Shown: positions 16,411 through 25,030, numbered from the stretch's first letter. The stretch is 64,000 nt of DNA from Anaerolineae bacterium (GCA_022843745.1 JALHNB010000005.1:47382-111381), one strand, 5' to 3'. The notes: a model not told the origin generated them from the letters alone. Numbers and translations are program-made.

Positions 16411-17067
16411 CTACTCTGTCGGACGATATCCCAACTCTTTGAGCGAAAATACTGCCGTGATCGTCACGCTGGTATCAGGATCGTTGGTGGCTTCCAGCAG
16501 CGCCGGAATCGACGGCTCGCCGATTTTGACCAGCGCATTAGCCGCCGCCTGACGGACACGTTCATGTTCGTCGCGCATCGCCTGGGCCAAAACATTGATC
16601 GAGTCTTCGTCGCCAATACGCCCCAATGCCTCGGCAGCGAAACGGCGCACATCGGTATCAGCATCCAGCAGCGATCCATGCAGGCTTTTAGTCGCTTCGC
16701 CATCGCCAATTTTGCCAAGCGCTTTGGCGGCAGCGCGGCGAACAGCGTGATTTGCATCGCGGAGTGCCTCGATCAAGCCTGTAACGGATGGCTGACCGAT
16801 ACGAATCAGCGCGTCGGTCACAGCCACGCGCACCCAGAGATCATCTTCGCGCAGCGCACTCAGCAGGTCATCAGTTGTGGTGGGGTCGGCAAATTTCGAC
16901 AGCGTGATTGCGGCCTGATAGCGTACCCCGGTGTCGATGTCTTCGCGTAGTGTTTCGGCCAGATGCGGCAGCGCATCCGTATATTTATTTTCGCCGATTT
17001 GCTTGACAGCGGCGATTCGTTCTTCTACTTCGGCACTTTCCAGCGCCGCGATCAGTTGCTCTAACAT
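16411..17067 (-). CDS. HEAT-repeat protein
   Basis: The 218-residue protein is made almost wholly of about six HEAT/PBS-lyase-type repeats, each with the pattern V-R-x-x-A-A-x-A-L-x-x-I-G (for example VRRAAAKALGKIGDGEA, VRRFAAEALGRIGDED). Such solenoids mediate protein-protein contacts. No membrane segment or enzymatic domain is present. It is the first gene of a tight minus-strand operon running through three receiver-like genes into the GAF-TIR gene. A TATAAT on the minus strand (17104-17109) lies about 37 bp before the start and may be its -10 box. A scaffold role is inferred. Confidence 0.85.
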   Translation of the reverse strand: MLEQLIAALESAEVEERIAAVKQIGENKYTDALPHLAETLREDIDTGVRYQAAITLSKFADPTTTDDLLSALREDDLWVRVAVTDALIRIGQPSVTGLIEALRDANHAVRRAAAKALGKIGDGEATKSLHGSLLDADTDVRRFAAEALGRIGDEDSINVLAQAMRDEHERVRQAAANALVKIGEPSIPALLEATNDPDTSVTITAVFSLKELGYRPTE

Positions 17068-17111
17068 TAAAATTCCTCAGTGACTAGCTATTTGACGGGC
17101 TGCATTATATC

Positions 17112-17138
17112 AAAAAGCCACCCTGGGACGGATGGCTT
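17112..17138 (-). terminator. Rho-independent terminator after the SLATT-like gene
   Basis: On the minus strand AAGCCATCC pairs with GGGTGGCTT around a 6-nt loop and is followed by TTTTTG. It separates the 2TM gene at 17166 from the HEAT operon, so the two are probably distinct transcripts unless read-through occurs. Confidence 0.7.
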
Positions 17139-17165
17139 ATTTGAATTTCATATAAAACTATAATG

Positions 17166-18008
17166 CTATTTGTCGTCCTTGTCTCCCGCTTGCTGCTGTT
17201 GATTTTGCGGCTGCTGCTCCTCACGCTGCATAAATTGACCATTTTGCTGGGCGATAATGTCCTCGCAACGCTCGACGAAGCGAATAAATGGGCGTTTGGC
17301 GATGCGGTATGGCCCGGCGCTCACATCATAGAGCGCTTTTTCACGCTGAAGGGCTTCAGCCGCCGCACGGAATGAGCGCCAGCCATCGCCGAACTTTTTC
17401 ACATTTTCGATGGCGGCAGAGGCGGCGACGACCAGGCTGACAATCGTCGCGACAATGGTGAACGTGCCTTGGAAACCGAGCAATACTGGAACGGCAACTG
17501 ATCCAATGCCGATGGTAAGCTGTAACCATTGATAATTGCGTTTGTTTTCGGTGGCTTTGCTGTCGTAATACTGCCATTGATTTTGCCAACGATGTTTCAT
17601 GTAGTAGCGCTCGGCATCGCTGGCGGTACGCATCACGAACAGCGGCGGCGGCCAGGCAGCAGCTTCTTCCTGCTCAATTTTGTTCTCGGTCTGGCGCATC
17701 ACACTTTCGACAAGTTTTTGTTCGGCGCTGATTTCATCGGCAGTGATGTCATCGTTCTGCGCTTTTTCCGCTGAATCAGCCATTTTGGTGCGGCGTTTTT
17801 TGGAGGGTTGTGAAAATTCGACTGTGTTAACGGGCGGTGCTGGTGGCGCGGCGGGTGTTGGCACGGCAGGCGTCGGCGCGGCGGGTGGAGTTGGCACAGG
17901 CGCGGGACTCACAGCGACAGGAACAGGTACAGCCGGGATTGGCACAGCCTCGGCAGCGCTGCTGGTATGACCGTTGGCGCTGGTTTTTTCGGATTCACTG
18001 GATTGCAT
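17166..18008 (-). CDS. DUF4231/SLATT-like two-transmembrane protein
   Basis: The 280-residue protein has a Pro/Ala/Val-rich N-terminal tail (about 20-60) and a charged linker. Its C-terminal domain reads YYMKHRWQNQWQYYDSKA, then two hydrophobic segments (LTIGIGSVAVPVLLGF and FTIVATIVSLVVAASAAI), then FGDGWRSFRAAAEALQREK and SAGPYRIAKRPF. This order matches DUF4231, which belongs with the SLATT 2TM domains predicted as membrane effectors in nucleotide-dependent conflict systems. A Gln-rich tail ends the protein. The start has GGAGGG. It lies just upstream of the HEAT/receiver/TIR operon but is separated from it by a terminator-like hairpin. Pore formation is a family-level prediction only. Confidence 0.75.
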   Translation of the reverse strand: MQSSESEKTSANGHTSSAAEAVPIPAVPVPVAVSPAPVPTPPAAPTPAVPTPAAPPAPPVNTVEFSQPSKKRRTKMADSAEKAQNDDITADEISAEQKLVESVMRQTENKIEQEEAAAWPPPLFVMRTASDAERYYMKHRWQNQWQYYDSKATENKRNYQWLQLTIGIGSVAVPVLLGFQGTFTIVATIVSLVVAASAAIENVKKFGDGWRSFRAAAEALQREKALYDVSAGPYRIAKRPFIRFVERCEDIIAQQNGQFMQREEQQPQNQQQQAGDKDDK

Positions 18009-18413
18009 GGTTTTCCCTCCTGGGATTCACCTCTGTGGGTAAACTTTTCTCATTCACTTAAAGACTATTTTGGGTAACAATGAATTGAAAGTTTGAGAAA
18101 ACAGACTTTCCGACATTATAATACGATTCTTAGAAGATTGATGATTATTGAGATGGATATTGATGTTTGTTCAGACGGATATGCGCATTATATCGTGAAA
18201 AGATTACGTGCCGAAAAACATATTTTGTCTACCGTTACACAATAGCCAGAATTTTTGCCAAAAGGTGGAGATTTGTGTAAAATGGAACAAGTTGTCGTCA
18301 TTCGCGTTATTGTGGCAATCGAACCCGTCTGGCAGATAGCTTTCTAAAAACCAGTTGTGATCGAAACTCAGCAATCTCAGATGTAAACGCATAGGCGTGA
18401 GAGAGATAATTTT
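18009..18413 (+). promoter_or_regulatory. Divergent intergenic region with candidate promoters for the oxidase operon
   Basis: This 405-bp AT-richer gap holds no convincing gene. Two plus-strand promoter-like pairs are visible: TTGAGA (18093-18098) with TATAAT (18117-18122, spacer 18), and TTGCCA (18255-18260) with TAAAAT (18278-18283, spacer 17). Either could drive the oxidase operon from 18414, the second with a leader of roughly 125 nt. The minus-strand side should hold the promoter of the 2TM gene, but I see no clear hexamer pair. Confidence 0.45.
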
Positions 18414-19631
18414 ATGAATTCTGGTAAGTCCCAATCGACCAATAATATGACAGTCCTCTGGATTATCGGGGCATTTTTAGCCCTGATTATAGGCGGTGTC
18501 ATCATCGCCCAGGCGACACCGCTGCTTTTCCCGCCCCAGGGTTCAGCCGAATCGCTCCAGGTTGACGATCTGTTCAAATTCATGCTCGCTATCGGCGGCG
18601 CGATTTTTCTGCTGGTTCAGGGGGCAATCGTTTACTCGGTGATTCGCTTCCGCGCCAAACCCGGCGATTTATCCGATGGCGCGAATATTCACGGCAATGC
18701 CACGCTCGAATTGGTGTGGACAGCTATCCCTGCTGTTATCGTGCTGGTGCTGACCGTTTATAGCTATCAGGTGTGGGTGAGTACGCGCGAGATCAAGCCG
18801 AACGAGCAAACGGTTTATGGCAGAGGGGCGCGTTTTGTCTGGTCATTTTCGTATGATGTGCCTGCCAGTTCGGTTCCCAGCGACGTTGAAGTCGATAAAC
18901 TGCCGCCGAACATTCAGGATGCGATCACCAACGACAGCAGCTTCCCGATTACGTCTCGTGAACTCCATACCTTCGTTGGTCAGCCGATTAAGATGGTTCT
19001 GGATACGTCCGATACGCTCCATGCCTTCTGGATTCCGGCCATGCGTATGAAGCAAGATTTGATTTCCGGGCGCACGACTGAAATTCGGTTTACTCCGATA
19101 CAGGCCGGTGAATTCCCGGTGGTCTGCGCGGAATTGTGCGGCGGCGGTCATGGCGATATGCGTGCATCGATTATCGTCCATGCGGATGAAACCGAGTATC
19201 TGTCCTGGTTTAGCGATCAGGTCAACTTAGTTGTTTACCCACCGGATGATCCGGTTCTTCGCGGCGAGCAGGTTCTTGCCAGCGGTCAATATCCCTGCTC
19301 CGGCTGCCATACGTTGACGGCTCTAAGTTGGGCAGGCATCACCGGGCCGAATTTGAATGGGATTGGTGATCGTGCGGCGACAGTACGCTCTGCGGCGACA
19401 GGTGAAACGCCTGAAGAATATATCCATCGTTCACTCTATCATCCGGCGGAATATCTGGTTCCCGGTTTCGGCGCGTTGATGCCACAGTTCCAGCCTGACG
19501 CTGGTCAACCGAATTTCATGCCCGTTGACGATAACAAGGCGATTGTGGCGTATCTGTGTACCCAAACGGCTACAGGTGAATCTGCCTGTGATTTGAGTAA
19601 TCTGGATGCGATTATCGCTGCCGGAGATTAG
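18414..19631 (+). CDS. ctaC: Cytochrome c oxidase subunit II with fused cytochrome c domain
   Basis: The subunit takes electrons from a carrier through CuA and passes them to subunit I. The 405-residue protein has two N-terminal transmembrane helices (about 10-35 and 60-80). The cupredoxin domain carries the CuA ligands in CAELCGGGHGDM (about 239-250). A C-terminal class I cytochrome c domain has the haem site CSGCH near 295-300 and a candidate axial Met in the following segment. The fusion is typical of caa3-type oxidases. GAGAGAG precedes the ATG. It is the first gene of the oxidase operon. Confidence 0.93.
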   Translation: MNSGKSQSTNNMTVLWIIGAFLALIIGGVIIAQATPLLFPPQGSAESLQVDDLFKFMLAIGGAIFLLVQGAIVYSVIRFRAKPGDLSDGANIHGNATLELVWTAIPAVIVLVLTVYSYQVWVSTREIKPNEQTVYGRGARFVWSFSYDVPASSVPSDVEVDKLPPNIQDAITNDSSFPITSRELHTFVGQPIKMVLDTSDTLHAFWIPAMRMKQDLISGRTTEIRFTPIQAGEFPVVCAELCGGGHGDMRASIIVHADETEYLSWFSDQVNLVVYPPDDPVLRGEQVLASGQYPCSGCHTLTALSWAGITGPNLNGIGDRAATVRSAATGETPEEYIHRSLYHPAEYLVPGFGALMPQFQPDAGQPNFMPVDDNKAIVAYLCTQTATGESACDLSNLDAIIAAGD

Positions 19632-19647
19632 TAGTCTGAATTTATTC

Positions 19648-19675
19648 GTAGGGGTATGAGGAATTATGCCCCTGC
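19648..19675. repeat. GTAGGGG-family palindrome between ctaC and ctaD
   Basis: GTAGGGGTAT and ATGCCCCTGC pair around an 8-nt loop in the 87-bp gap between oxidase subunits II and I. The hairpin could adjust the relative amounts of the two transcripts. Confidence 0.5.
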
Positions 19676-19718
19676 GGGATGTCGTTAGATCAATCTGAAA
19701 TAGATAAAGGCAATCATC

Positions 19719-21416
19719 ATGGCAAGTATTACCGCTCCACTGGGGCAGGCGCAGACGACAGCGCCCGGCCTCAAAGTCAGTGACTTTTTCCGCTGGAGTG
19801 TCGATCACAAAATTATCGGCATTCAATATATGGCGACTGCGATATTTTTCTTCATCGTTGGCGGTGCATTGGCGATGCTCATTCGCTGGGAACTGCTGAC
19901 CCCCACTCTCGATCTGATGCAAAACGGTGAGCAGTATAATACGCTGTTCAGCATTCACGCGACGGTGATGATTTTCCTGTGGATTATCCCGATGTTCGCC
20001 GGGTTTGGTAATTATCTCGTTCCGCTGATGCTGGGTGCTAAAGATATGGCGTTCCCCTGGCTGAATGCTTTTGCCTTCTGGCTCATTCCCCCAGCAGGCA
20101 TTCTGCTGCTGCTCGGTTGGTTTGTTGGCCCAGCGCAGGCAGGCTGGACATCCTACCCGCCCCTCAGTACGCTCTACAGTGGTGATGGACAGACACTGTG
20201 GGCGATGGCGCTGCACTTGCTCGGTATTTCATCCATTCTCGGCGCGATCAACTTTATCGTGACGATTAAAAATATGCGCCCGCAGGGTATGGGTTACTGG
20301 CAGATGCCTCTGTTCGTGTGGGCGATTCTGGCGACTTCTATCATTGTTGTGCTGGCGACCCCATTTTTGGCGGGTGCGTTGACGCTGTTGATTCTGGATC
20401 GTGTCGCGGGGACGAGCTTCTTTGACCCGGCGAACGGCGGTGATGCGCTGCTGTGGCAAAATGTATTCTGGTTTTACAGCCATCCCGCAGTATATATCAT
20501 GGTGCTTCCGGGGATGGGCGTTATATCGGAGCTTCTGTCGGTTCACTCGCGCAAGCCAATTTTCGGCTACCGGGCGATTGCGCTTTCCAGTATGGCGATT
20601 GCGCTGGTCGGTTTTACAGTCTGGGCGCATCATATGTTCACCAGCCTGACACCGGAACTGCGTATCCCCTTCATGGTTACGTCAATGATTATCGCCGTAC
20701 CAACGGGCATCAAGATTTTTAGCTGGCTGGGTACCTTGTGGGGCGGCAAAATTCGCTTCACCAGCGCCATGCTATTTGCCCTCGGCTTCCTGTCGATGTT
20801 CGTGATCGGTGGGATCAGCGGTGTGATGCTCGGTTCTGTGCCAGTGGATATTCACCTCCACGACACCTATTTCGTCGTCAGCCATCTGCATTTTGTGCTG
20901 TATGGCGGCAGCGTATTCGCGATTTTCGGTGGAATCTATCACTGGTTCCCCAAAATGTTTGGTAAAAAGCTGGATGAGCGATTGGGTAAACTGCATTTCG
21001 CCCTGACCTATGTCGGTTTCTTTTTCACCTTTTTCCCGCAGCATATTGCGGGTATGCTTGGGATGCCGCGACGTGTCGCCGTTTATGACCCGCAATTCCA
21101 GCAAATCAATGTGATTATCAGTATCGCTTCATTTGTGTTGGGCATCGCGACCTTCGTGCTGCTCTATAACATCGTCGTGACGCTCATCGCGGGCAAACGT
21201 GTGGGTGCAAACCCGTGGCGTGCGCTGACGCTGGAATGGGCGACTTCCTCACCGCCGCCAGCTTATAACTTTATCGGTGATCCCGTTCCCTTCGAAGACC
21301 CCTATGGCTATGGCACGGAAGAATCTGTTGCTTATCTGGACGCGCTGGAAAAACGTTTCCCGCCGCCCGTTGATACAAGCGCGACTCTAACCAGAGCGCC
21401 ACAGTCCGGGGATTAA
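19719..21416 (+). CDS. ctaD: Cytochrome c oxidase subunit I
   Basis: This is the catalytic subunit that reduces O2 at the haem-CuB centre and pumps protons. The 565-residue protein has about twelve membrane helices. Ligand motifs are visible: FSIHATVMIF (low-spin haem His), FWFYSHPAVYIMVLPG (CuB His and the cross-linked His-Tyr region), WAHHMFTS (CuB His pair) and VSHLHFVLYGG (haem ligands). The PEVYI-type helix reads PAVYI, with Ala in place of the Glu that supplies the D-channel in A1-type enzymes. The start has AAAGG. It follows subunit II by 87 bp with a palindrome between. Confidence 0.95.
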   Translation: MASITAPLGQAQTTAPGLKVSDFFRWSVDHKIIGIQYMATAIFFFIVGGALAMLIRWELLTPTLDLMQNGEQYNTLFSIHATVMIFLWIIPMFAGFGNYLVPLMLGAKDMAFPWLNAFAFWLIPPAGILLLLGWFVGPAQAGWTSYPPLSTLYSGDGQTLWAMALHLLGISSILGAINFIVTIKNMRPQGMGYWQMPLFVWAILATSIIVVLATPFLAGALTLLILDRVAGTSFFDPANGGDALLWQNVFWFYSHPAVYIMVLPGMGVISELLSVHSRKPIFGYRAIALSSMAIALVGFTVWAHHMFTSLTPELRIPFMVTSMIIAVPTGIKIFSWLGTLWGGKIRFTSAMLFALGFLSMFVIGGISGVMLGSVPVDIHLHDTYFVVSHLHFVLYGGSVFAIFGGIYHWFPKMFGKKLDERLGKLHFALTYVGFFFTFFPQHIAGMLGMPRRVAVYDPQFQQINVIISIASFVLGIATFVLLYNIVVTLIAGKRVGANPWRALTLEWATSSPPPAYNFIGDPVPFEDPYGYGTEESVAYLDALEKRFPPPVDTSATLTRAPQSGD

Positions 21417-21431
21417 GAGATACGATTTTTG

Positions 21432-21460
21432 GTAGGGGCAGGTCTGAGACCTGCCCCTAC
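21432..21460. repeat. Perfect 13-bp-arm palindrome of the GTAGGGGC family
   Basis: GTAGGGGCAGGTC (21432-21444) and GACCTGCCCCTAC (21448-21460) are exact complements around the loop TGA. A further half-site AGCCCCTAC follows at about 21469. It lies just after ctaD and is the best-preserved copy of this family in the window. Confidence 0.75.
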
Positions 21461-21497
21461 TAAAGAAAGCCCCTACAGAGTATTGGTTATATAAACG

Positions 21498-22076
21498 ATG
21501 CAGCGCGATTTATTGGAACAGCAGCTTTCGAGAAAAGAATTACAAGACCTGCGTAACAAACGCACAGGTCTACTCATTTTCCAGATTTCATGGATAATGG
21601 TTTTTGTCTGTCTGGTGGTCGTGAACTGGCAACTGCGCTTCGTGACGACTACGTGGCCGCCGCCGGGTGTTGAAAAACTGCCCTGGACGCTGCCCACCCT
21701 TGCTACTGGATTACTTTTAATAAGCGCTTTTCTGGCACGGCGGGCAACACAGGCCGTAAAAGAGAATCGAAATGCTCAGTTTTTAGCATTGTGGCGGATC
21801 GCGATTGCTTTGGGAATCGCTTTTGTCGTGTTGATGGCCTTTGAGTGGGTGACGCTGCCCTACAGCCAAACCTACAGCGATGTCTTCCGCACGATGACAG
21901 GATTTCACATCGTTCATGCCCTGGCGATTGGCGCGTTTATGATAAACATTTATCAGGGTGCGCGGGCAGGCAAATATGGACAGACGAATTTTTGGCCGGT
22001 AGAGGGCGCGACCAGCTTATGGTATTTTGTGGTGGTGGCGTGGATACTCTTTTACGTGGTTTTATATTGGATATAA
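21498..22076 (+). CDS. Haem-copper oxidase subunit III-like protein (first copy)
   Basis: The 192-residue protein has five membrane segments and the subunit III hallmarks GFHIVHALAIGAFMINIYQG and WYFVVVAWILFYVVLY. In this family the last helix usually starts with a W-H-F-V-D type motif; here it reads SLWYFVVVAW, so it is more divergent than the second copy at 23026. It lies between subunit I and an unknown membrane gene. It may replace or accompany the standard subunit III in the complex. The N-terminal region before the first helix is cytoplasmic and charged. Confidence 0.75.
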   Translation: MQRDLLEQQLSRKELQDLRNKRTGLLIFQISWIMVFVCLVVVNWQLRFVTTTWPPPGVEKLPWTLPTLATGLLLISAFLARRATQAVKENRNAQFLALWRIAIALGIAFVVLMAFEWVTLPYSQTYSDVFRTMTGFHIVHALAIGAFMINIYQGARAGKYGQTNFWPVEGATSLWYFVVVAWILFYVVLYWI

Positions 22077-22142
22077 CGCTATAGTCATGCAGGATATATT
22101 CACAGAATATGCCTCTGCAAACTTGGGGGAGGAATTAAGGTT

Positions 22143-23006
22143 ATGCAACCAGGATTAAGCCGCGCGGTGCCGCTGGGTATTCTGGGCTTTCTGATCGGTA
22201 CAGGGCTTTTGATGCTCATTCGCGCCCTGCAAAGCCTGGACCCAGTGTTGGATGCACAGCTTGGAATTGTTATGGGGACGCTGTTCTGCGCCGGATTTTT
22301 TGTCTGGGGTATGGGCGCGTTCGACCCAAAAATGAGCGAACACGCTCATGAACCCGGCGCGGATGACCATGCGCTTGCTCATGTCGAAGAACCTGAAGTT
22401 GAAACGCCGATCAAAATTCTCGGCGGTTATATGTGGGTGTTCCTGACACTGCTGATAGCGATTATTCTGGTCATCGCCTTTGTCGGTTTCCTGCCACAAG
22501 GCCCGGCGCTGAAGACCGTTGGTGATCCGATGGGTGATGTCGCCGCTATTGCGATGTTCCCTGTTGAGATCGGAAATCAGACGATCATGGTGAGCAAGCT
22601 GACTGCCCTGATCGCGATAGTCGCTTTCATATTTGTGTCGCTCCTGGCGGTGTCGGGTGGGATTGGCCTGCTCATGAATACGCTGTCTGAAGGCGCGAAA
22701 GCAGCCAAAGCGACCCCGCGAACAGCGATTGGCCCCGCCCCGATGGAGACACGTACCGGCATTGTGTCACGATTGATCTTTATCGTGATCTTCATTGCTG
22801 TGACGGTCATTTTGTACCTCCTGTTCTATTACATCCTGATTGGCCTGGTATTGCCGACTGCTCCATTCCTGGGGTTACTATCGTGGGTGAACGCGGTGGT
22901 TGTCGCCATTCTGATATTGCGCCCCAAAGCCGTCGCAAAAGTGGTTTCCAGGGGGGCTGGTATTGTCGCCCGATTCCTGCGTCGTATCCCAGGCGCGATC
23001 CAATAA
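22143..23006 (+). CDS. Unknown polytopic membrane protein of the oxidase operon
   Basis: No family is recognised for this 287-residue protein. About six hydrophobic segments are visible (near 8-27, 42-60, 96-120, 150-185, 205-235, 243-265). A His/Glu-rich loop with HAHEPGADDHALAHVEEPE lies at about 65-90 and could bind copper or another metal. The start has GGAGG. It sits between two subunit III-like genes and is spaced tightly before the second one (19 bp), so it is likely an accessory or assembly component of the oxidase. That role is inferred from position. Confidence 0.7.
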   Translation: MQPGLSRAVPLGILGFLIGTGLLMLIRALQSLDPVLDAQLGIVMGTLFCAGFFVWGMGAFDPKMSEHAHEPGADDHALAHVEEPEVETPIKILGGYMWVFLTLLIAIILVIAFVGFLPQGPALKTVGDPMGDVAAIAMFPVEIGNQTIMVSKLTALIAIVAFIFVSLLAVSGGIGLLMNTLSEGAKAAKATPRTAIGPAPMETRTGIVSRLIFIVIFIAVTVILYLLFYYILIGLVLPTAPFLGLLSWVNAVVVAILILRPKAVAKVVSRGAGIVARFLRRIPGAIQ

Positions 23007-23025
23007 ATGTGTGAGGAAATAGATT

Positions 23026-23631
23026 ATGAGTGAAGCATCTCTGGAACGCGCACACCATGAAGTATTACCTGCTGCAACGCCAGCACAGATCGACAATGCG
23101 AAGTTCGCGATGTGGCTGTATCTGGCCTCTGAAGTCGTTATCTTCGCGATCCTGATCGCGGTTTACATTGTTTTCCGTTACAACAATCCTGATGTTGTTC
23201 ATGATATTCATGAAGAAGTCGGCATTATCCTGGTCAGCATCAATACCTTCCTGCTGCTCGCCAGCAGTTGGGCGATGGTGATGGGTTTGCAGCAGATTCA
23301 GCGTGGCAACCAGCAGGGATTAATCCAGTGGATTGGTATCACGGCGGTATTGGGAACCGTATTCGTCGCGCTGCAATACGTTGAGTATAACGAACTGGGT
23401 CATCTTGGCCTGAGCCTGAGCACTGAATTTGGGATGCGGTTTTATGCGCCGACAGCCTTTCACGGTGTGCATGTCATTATTGGTGTGCTATGGGCGCTGC
23501 GGGTGATTTTGCGGGCGCGTAAGGGCTACTATACCGCACAGAATTACCTGGGTGTCGAAATTTTTGGCCTCTACTGGCATTTTGTCGATGTGGTCTGGAT
23601 TCTTCTTTTCACAGTGATTTACCTGGTTTAA
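23026..23631 (+). CDS. ctaE: Cytochrome c oxidase subunit III
   Basis: The 201-residue, five-helix protein matches the short bacterial subunit III: KFAMWLYLASEVVIFAILI, NTFLLLASSWAMVMGL, FYAPTAFHGVHVIIGVLW and GLYWHFVDVVWILLFTVIYL. The FHGxHV and YWHFVDVVW motifs are the classic signatures. It should stabilise subunit I. The start follows GAGGAA. Subunit IV begins 11 bp after its stop. Confidence 0.93.
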   Translation: MSEASLERAHHEVLPAATPAQIDNAKFAMWLYLASEVVIFAILIAVYIVFRYNNPDVVHDIHEEVGIILVSINTFLLLASSWAMVMGLQQIQRGNQQGLIQWIGITAVLGTVFVALQYVEYNELGHLGLSLSTEFGMRFYAPTAFHGVHVIIGVLWALRVILRARKGYYTAQNYLGVEIFGLYWHFVDVVWILLFTVIYLV

Positions 23632-23642
23632 GGACAGTTATT

Positions 23643-24215
23643 ATGGCAGATGAACAGAAGCCACCGTTAACCGATCAGAAAACCGGGGAAAAAGTTAGCC
23701 CAACCCCGTCCTATCCGCCGGGTGAAGCCGAGCGAATGCCAGAGCCGGAGACCGGACTCGAAGAAGCGGTTGTAAATGCTTTGGATGCGTCTGAGCAGGC
23801 TGTCGCGTCACCTGTTGTCCAGGCGTTCGACTCAGCAGTTTCCGCTGTCCAGGAAGCTGTCGATCAGATTCCTGGGCCAGCAAAGACCCACGCTGAAGCG
23901 TCTGCTGAAGAACACAGCGATACGACCATCATTATGGGACGGGCGATTACCGTTCCCGGTGGTATTTACACCGTTGTTTTTGGTGTTCTGGGCGTTGCGA
24001 CTCTCGTCGAAATTATCCTGGCGGAATTCCCGCGCGGACTTTTGACGATTCCGTTGATGCTTGGGCTGGCGGTAGTCAAAGCCGTCCTGGTCGTGATGTA
24101 TTACATGCACCTACGCAGCGATAGTCGTGTTTTTACGGTAGTTTTGCTCCTGCCGGTTGCCGTGACCCTGCTTTCGACGCTTTATTTAATCACTGTTCCG
24201 GTCACAGGCTACTAG
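23643..24215 (+). CDS. ctaF: Cytochrome c oxidase subunit IV with long acidic N-terminus
   Basis: The 190-residue product ends in three membrane helices typical of prokaryotic subunit IV: YTVVFGVLGVATLVEIILAE, IPLMLGLAVVKAVLVVMYYMHLR and FTVVLLLPVAVTLLSTLYLIT. The sequence VKAxLVxMYYMHLR is the family signature. The first 95 residues are an unusual Pro/Glu/Ala-rich soluble tail. It closes the oxidase operon. A GGGCGAT palindrome lies 15 bp after the stop. Confidence 0.9.
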   Translation: MADEQKPPLTDQKTGEKVSPTPSYPPGEAERMPEPETGLEEAVVNALDASEQAVASPVVQAFDSAVSAVQEAVDQIPGPAKTHAEASAEEHSDTTIIMGRAITVPGGIYTVVFGVLGVATLVEIILAEFPRGLLTIPLMLGLAVVKAVLVVMYYMHLRSDSRVFTVVLLLPVAVTLLSTLYLITVPVTGY

Positions 24216-24229
24216 GCGCGATACCCGCT

Positions 24230-24255
24230 GGGCGATTTCACCGAATCGCCCCTAC
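24230..24255. repeat. GTAGGGGC-family palindrome after the oxidase operon
   Basis: GGGCGAT (24230-24236) and ATCGCCC (24245-24251) pair around an 8-nt loop, followed by the CCTAC end typical of the family. It may mark the end of the oxidase transcript. Confidence 0.55.
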
Positions 24256-24274
24256 GTCGGAAGGGCTGTTGCAG

Positions 24275-25027
24275 ATGCAGGTTGGATTGACCGATCAGGT
24301 TGCGCTGGTGACAGGCTCGGCTCACCGTGTAGGCCGGGCGATTGCTATCGAACTGGCACGGCATGGTGCGCACATCATGGTGCATTACAGCAGTTCACCT
24401 CCTGAAACAGTTCGCGATACCCTGCAAGAAATCAAGTCAATGGGTGTAGATGCCTTTGCCGTTCAGTCCGATGTTGGGACACAAGAAGGCGTTACAGCCA
24501 TTTTCACGGCGGTGCGCGAACATTTTGGCCGCCTGAACATCCTCGTAAATAGCGCCTCCAATTTTCAAAAACGCCAGCTTCTCGAAGTCACGCTTGAGGA
24601 TTGGCAAAACACGATGAACACCAACCTCACCGGACCATTCCTGTGTACACAAGCCGCCGTCGCCATGATGCGCGAAAATGACCCTTCTGGCGGCGTTATT
24701 GTCAATATCTGCGATAAAGGTTCGGTAGATCCCTGGCCGGAATACGCCGCACACGGCATCAGCAAAGCCGGACTGCTGGCATTGACGAAAGTTTCCGCTG
24801 CCAGTCTGGGGCCGGATATTCGCGTGAACGCGGTCATCCCCGGCCCAGTGATGCGCCCCTCTGGACGCTATATGACCGATGAACAGTGGGAAGCTGTCGG
24901 TCAAAAAGTTCCACTCAAGCGCAATGGAACGGCGGAAGATGTTGCCCGTGCTGTCTCCTATCTTGCGCGTGAGGATTACATCACAGGTGCGGTTTTACAG
25001 GTCAACGGCGGAGAACATCTCATTTAG
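24275..25027 (+). CDS. SDR-family oxidoreductase with His in place of the catalytic Tyr
   Basis: The 250-residue protein is a classical short-chain dehydrogenase: ALVTGSAHRVGRAIAIELA (cofactor loop near the N-terminus), an NSAS motif in place of NNAG, and a C-terminal GAVLQVNGGEHL. The catalytic Y-x3-K reads HGISK, so Tyr is replaced by His. The loop GSAHRVGR and the NSAS motif are like the pteridine reductase-type SDR group. The substrate is unknown. The ATG at 24275 has GGAAGG 10 nt upstream; a TTG at 24269 is possible. Confidence 0.85.
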   Translation: MQVGLTDQVALVTGSAHRVGRAIAIELARHGAHIMVHYSSSPPETVRDTLQEIKSMGVDAFAVQSDVGTQEGVTAIFTAVREHFGRLNILVNSASNFQKRQLLEVTLEDWQNTMNTNLTGPFLCTQAAVAMMRENDPSGGVIVNICDKGSVDPWPEYAAHGISKAGLLALTKVSAASLGPDIRVNAVIPGPVMRPSGRYMTDEQWEAVGQKVPLKRNGTAEDVARAVSYLAREDYITGAVLQVNGGEHLI

Positions 25028-25030
25028 CGG

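Noticed and set aside
19431..20216. 261-residue minus-strand frame
   Set aside because: Antisense to ctaC and ctaD; Arg/Gln/His-rich as expected for a shadow.
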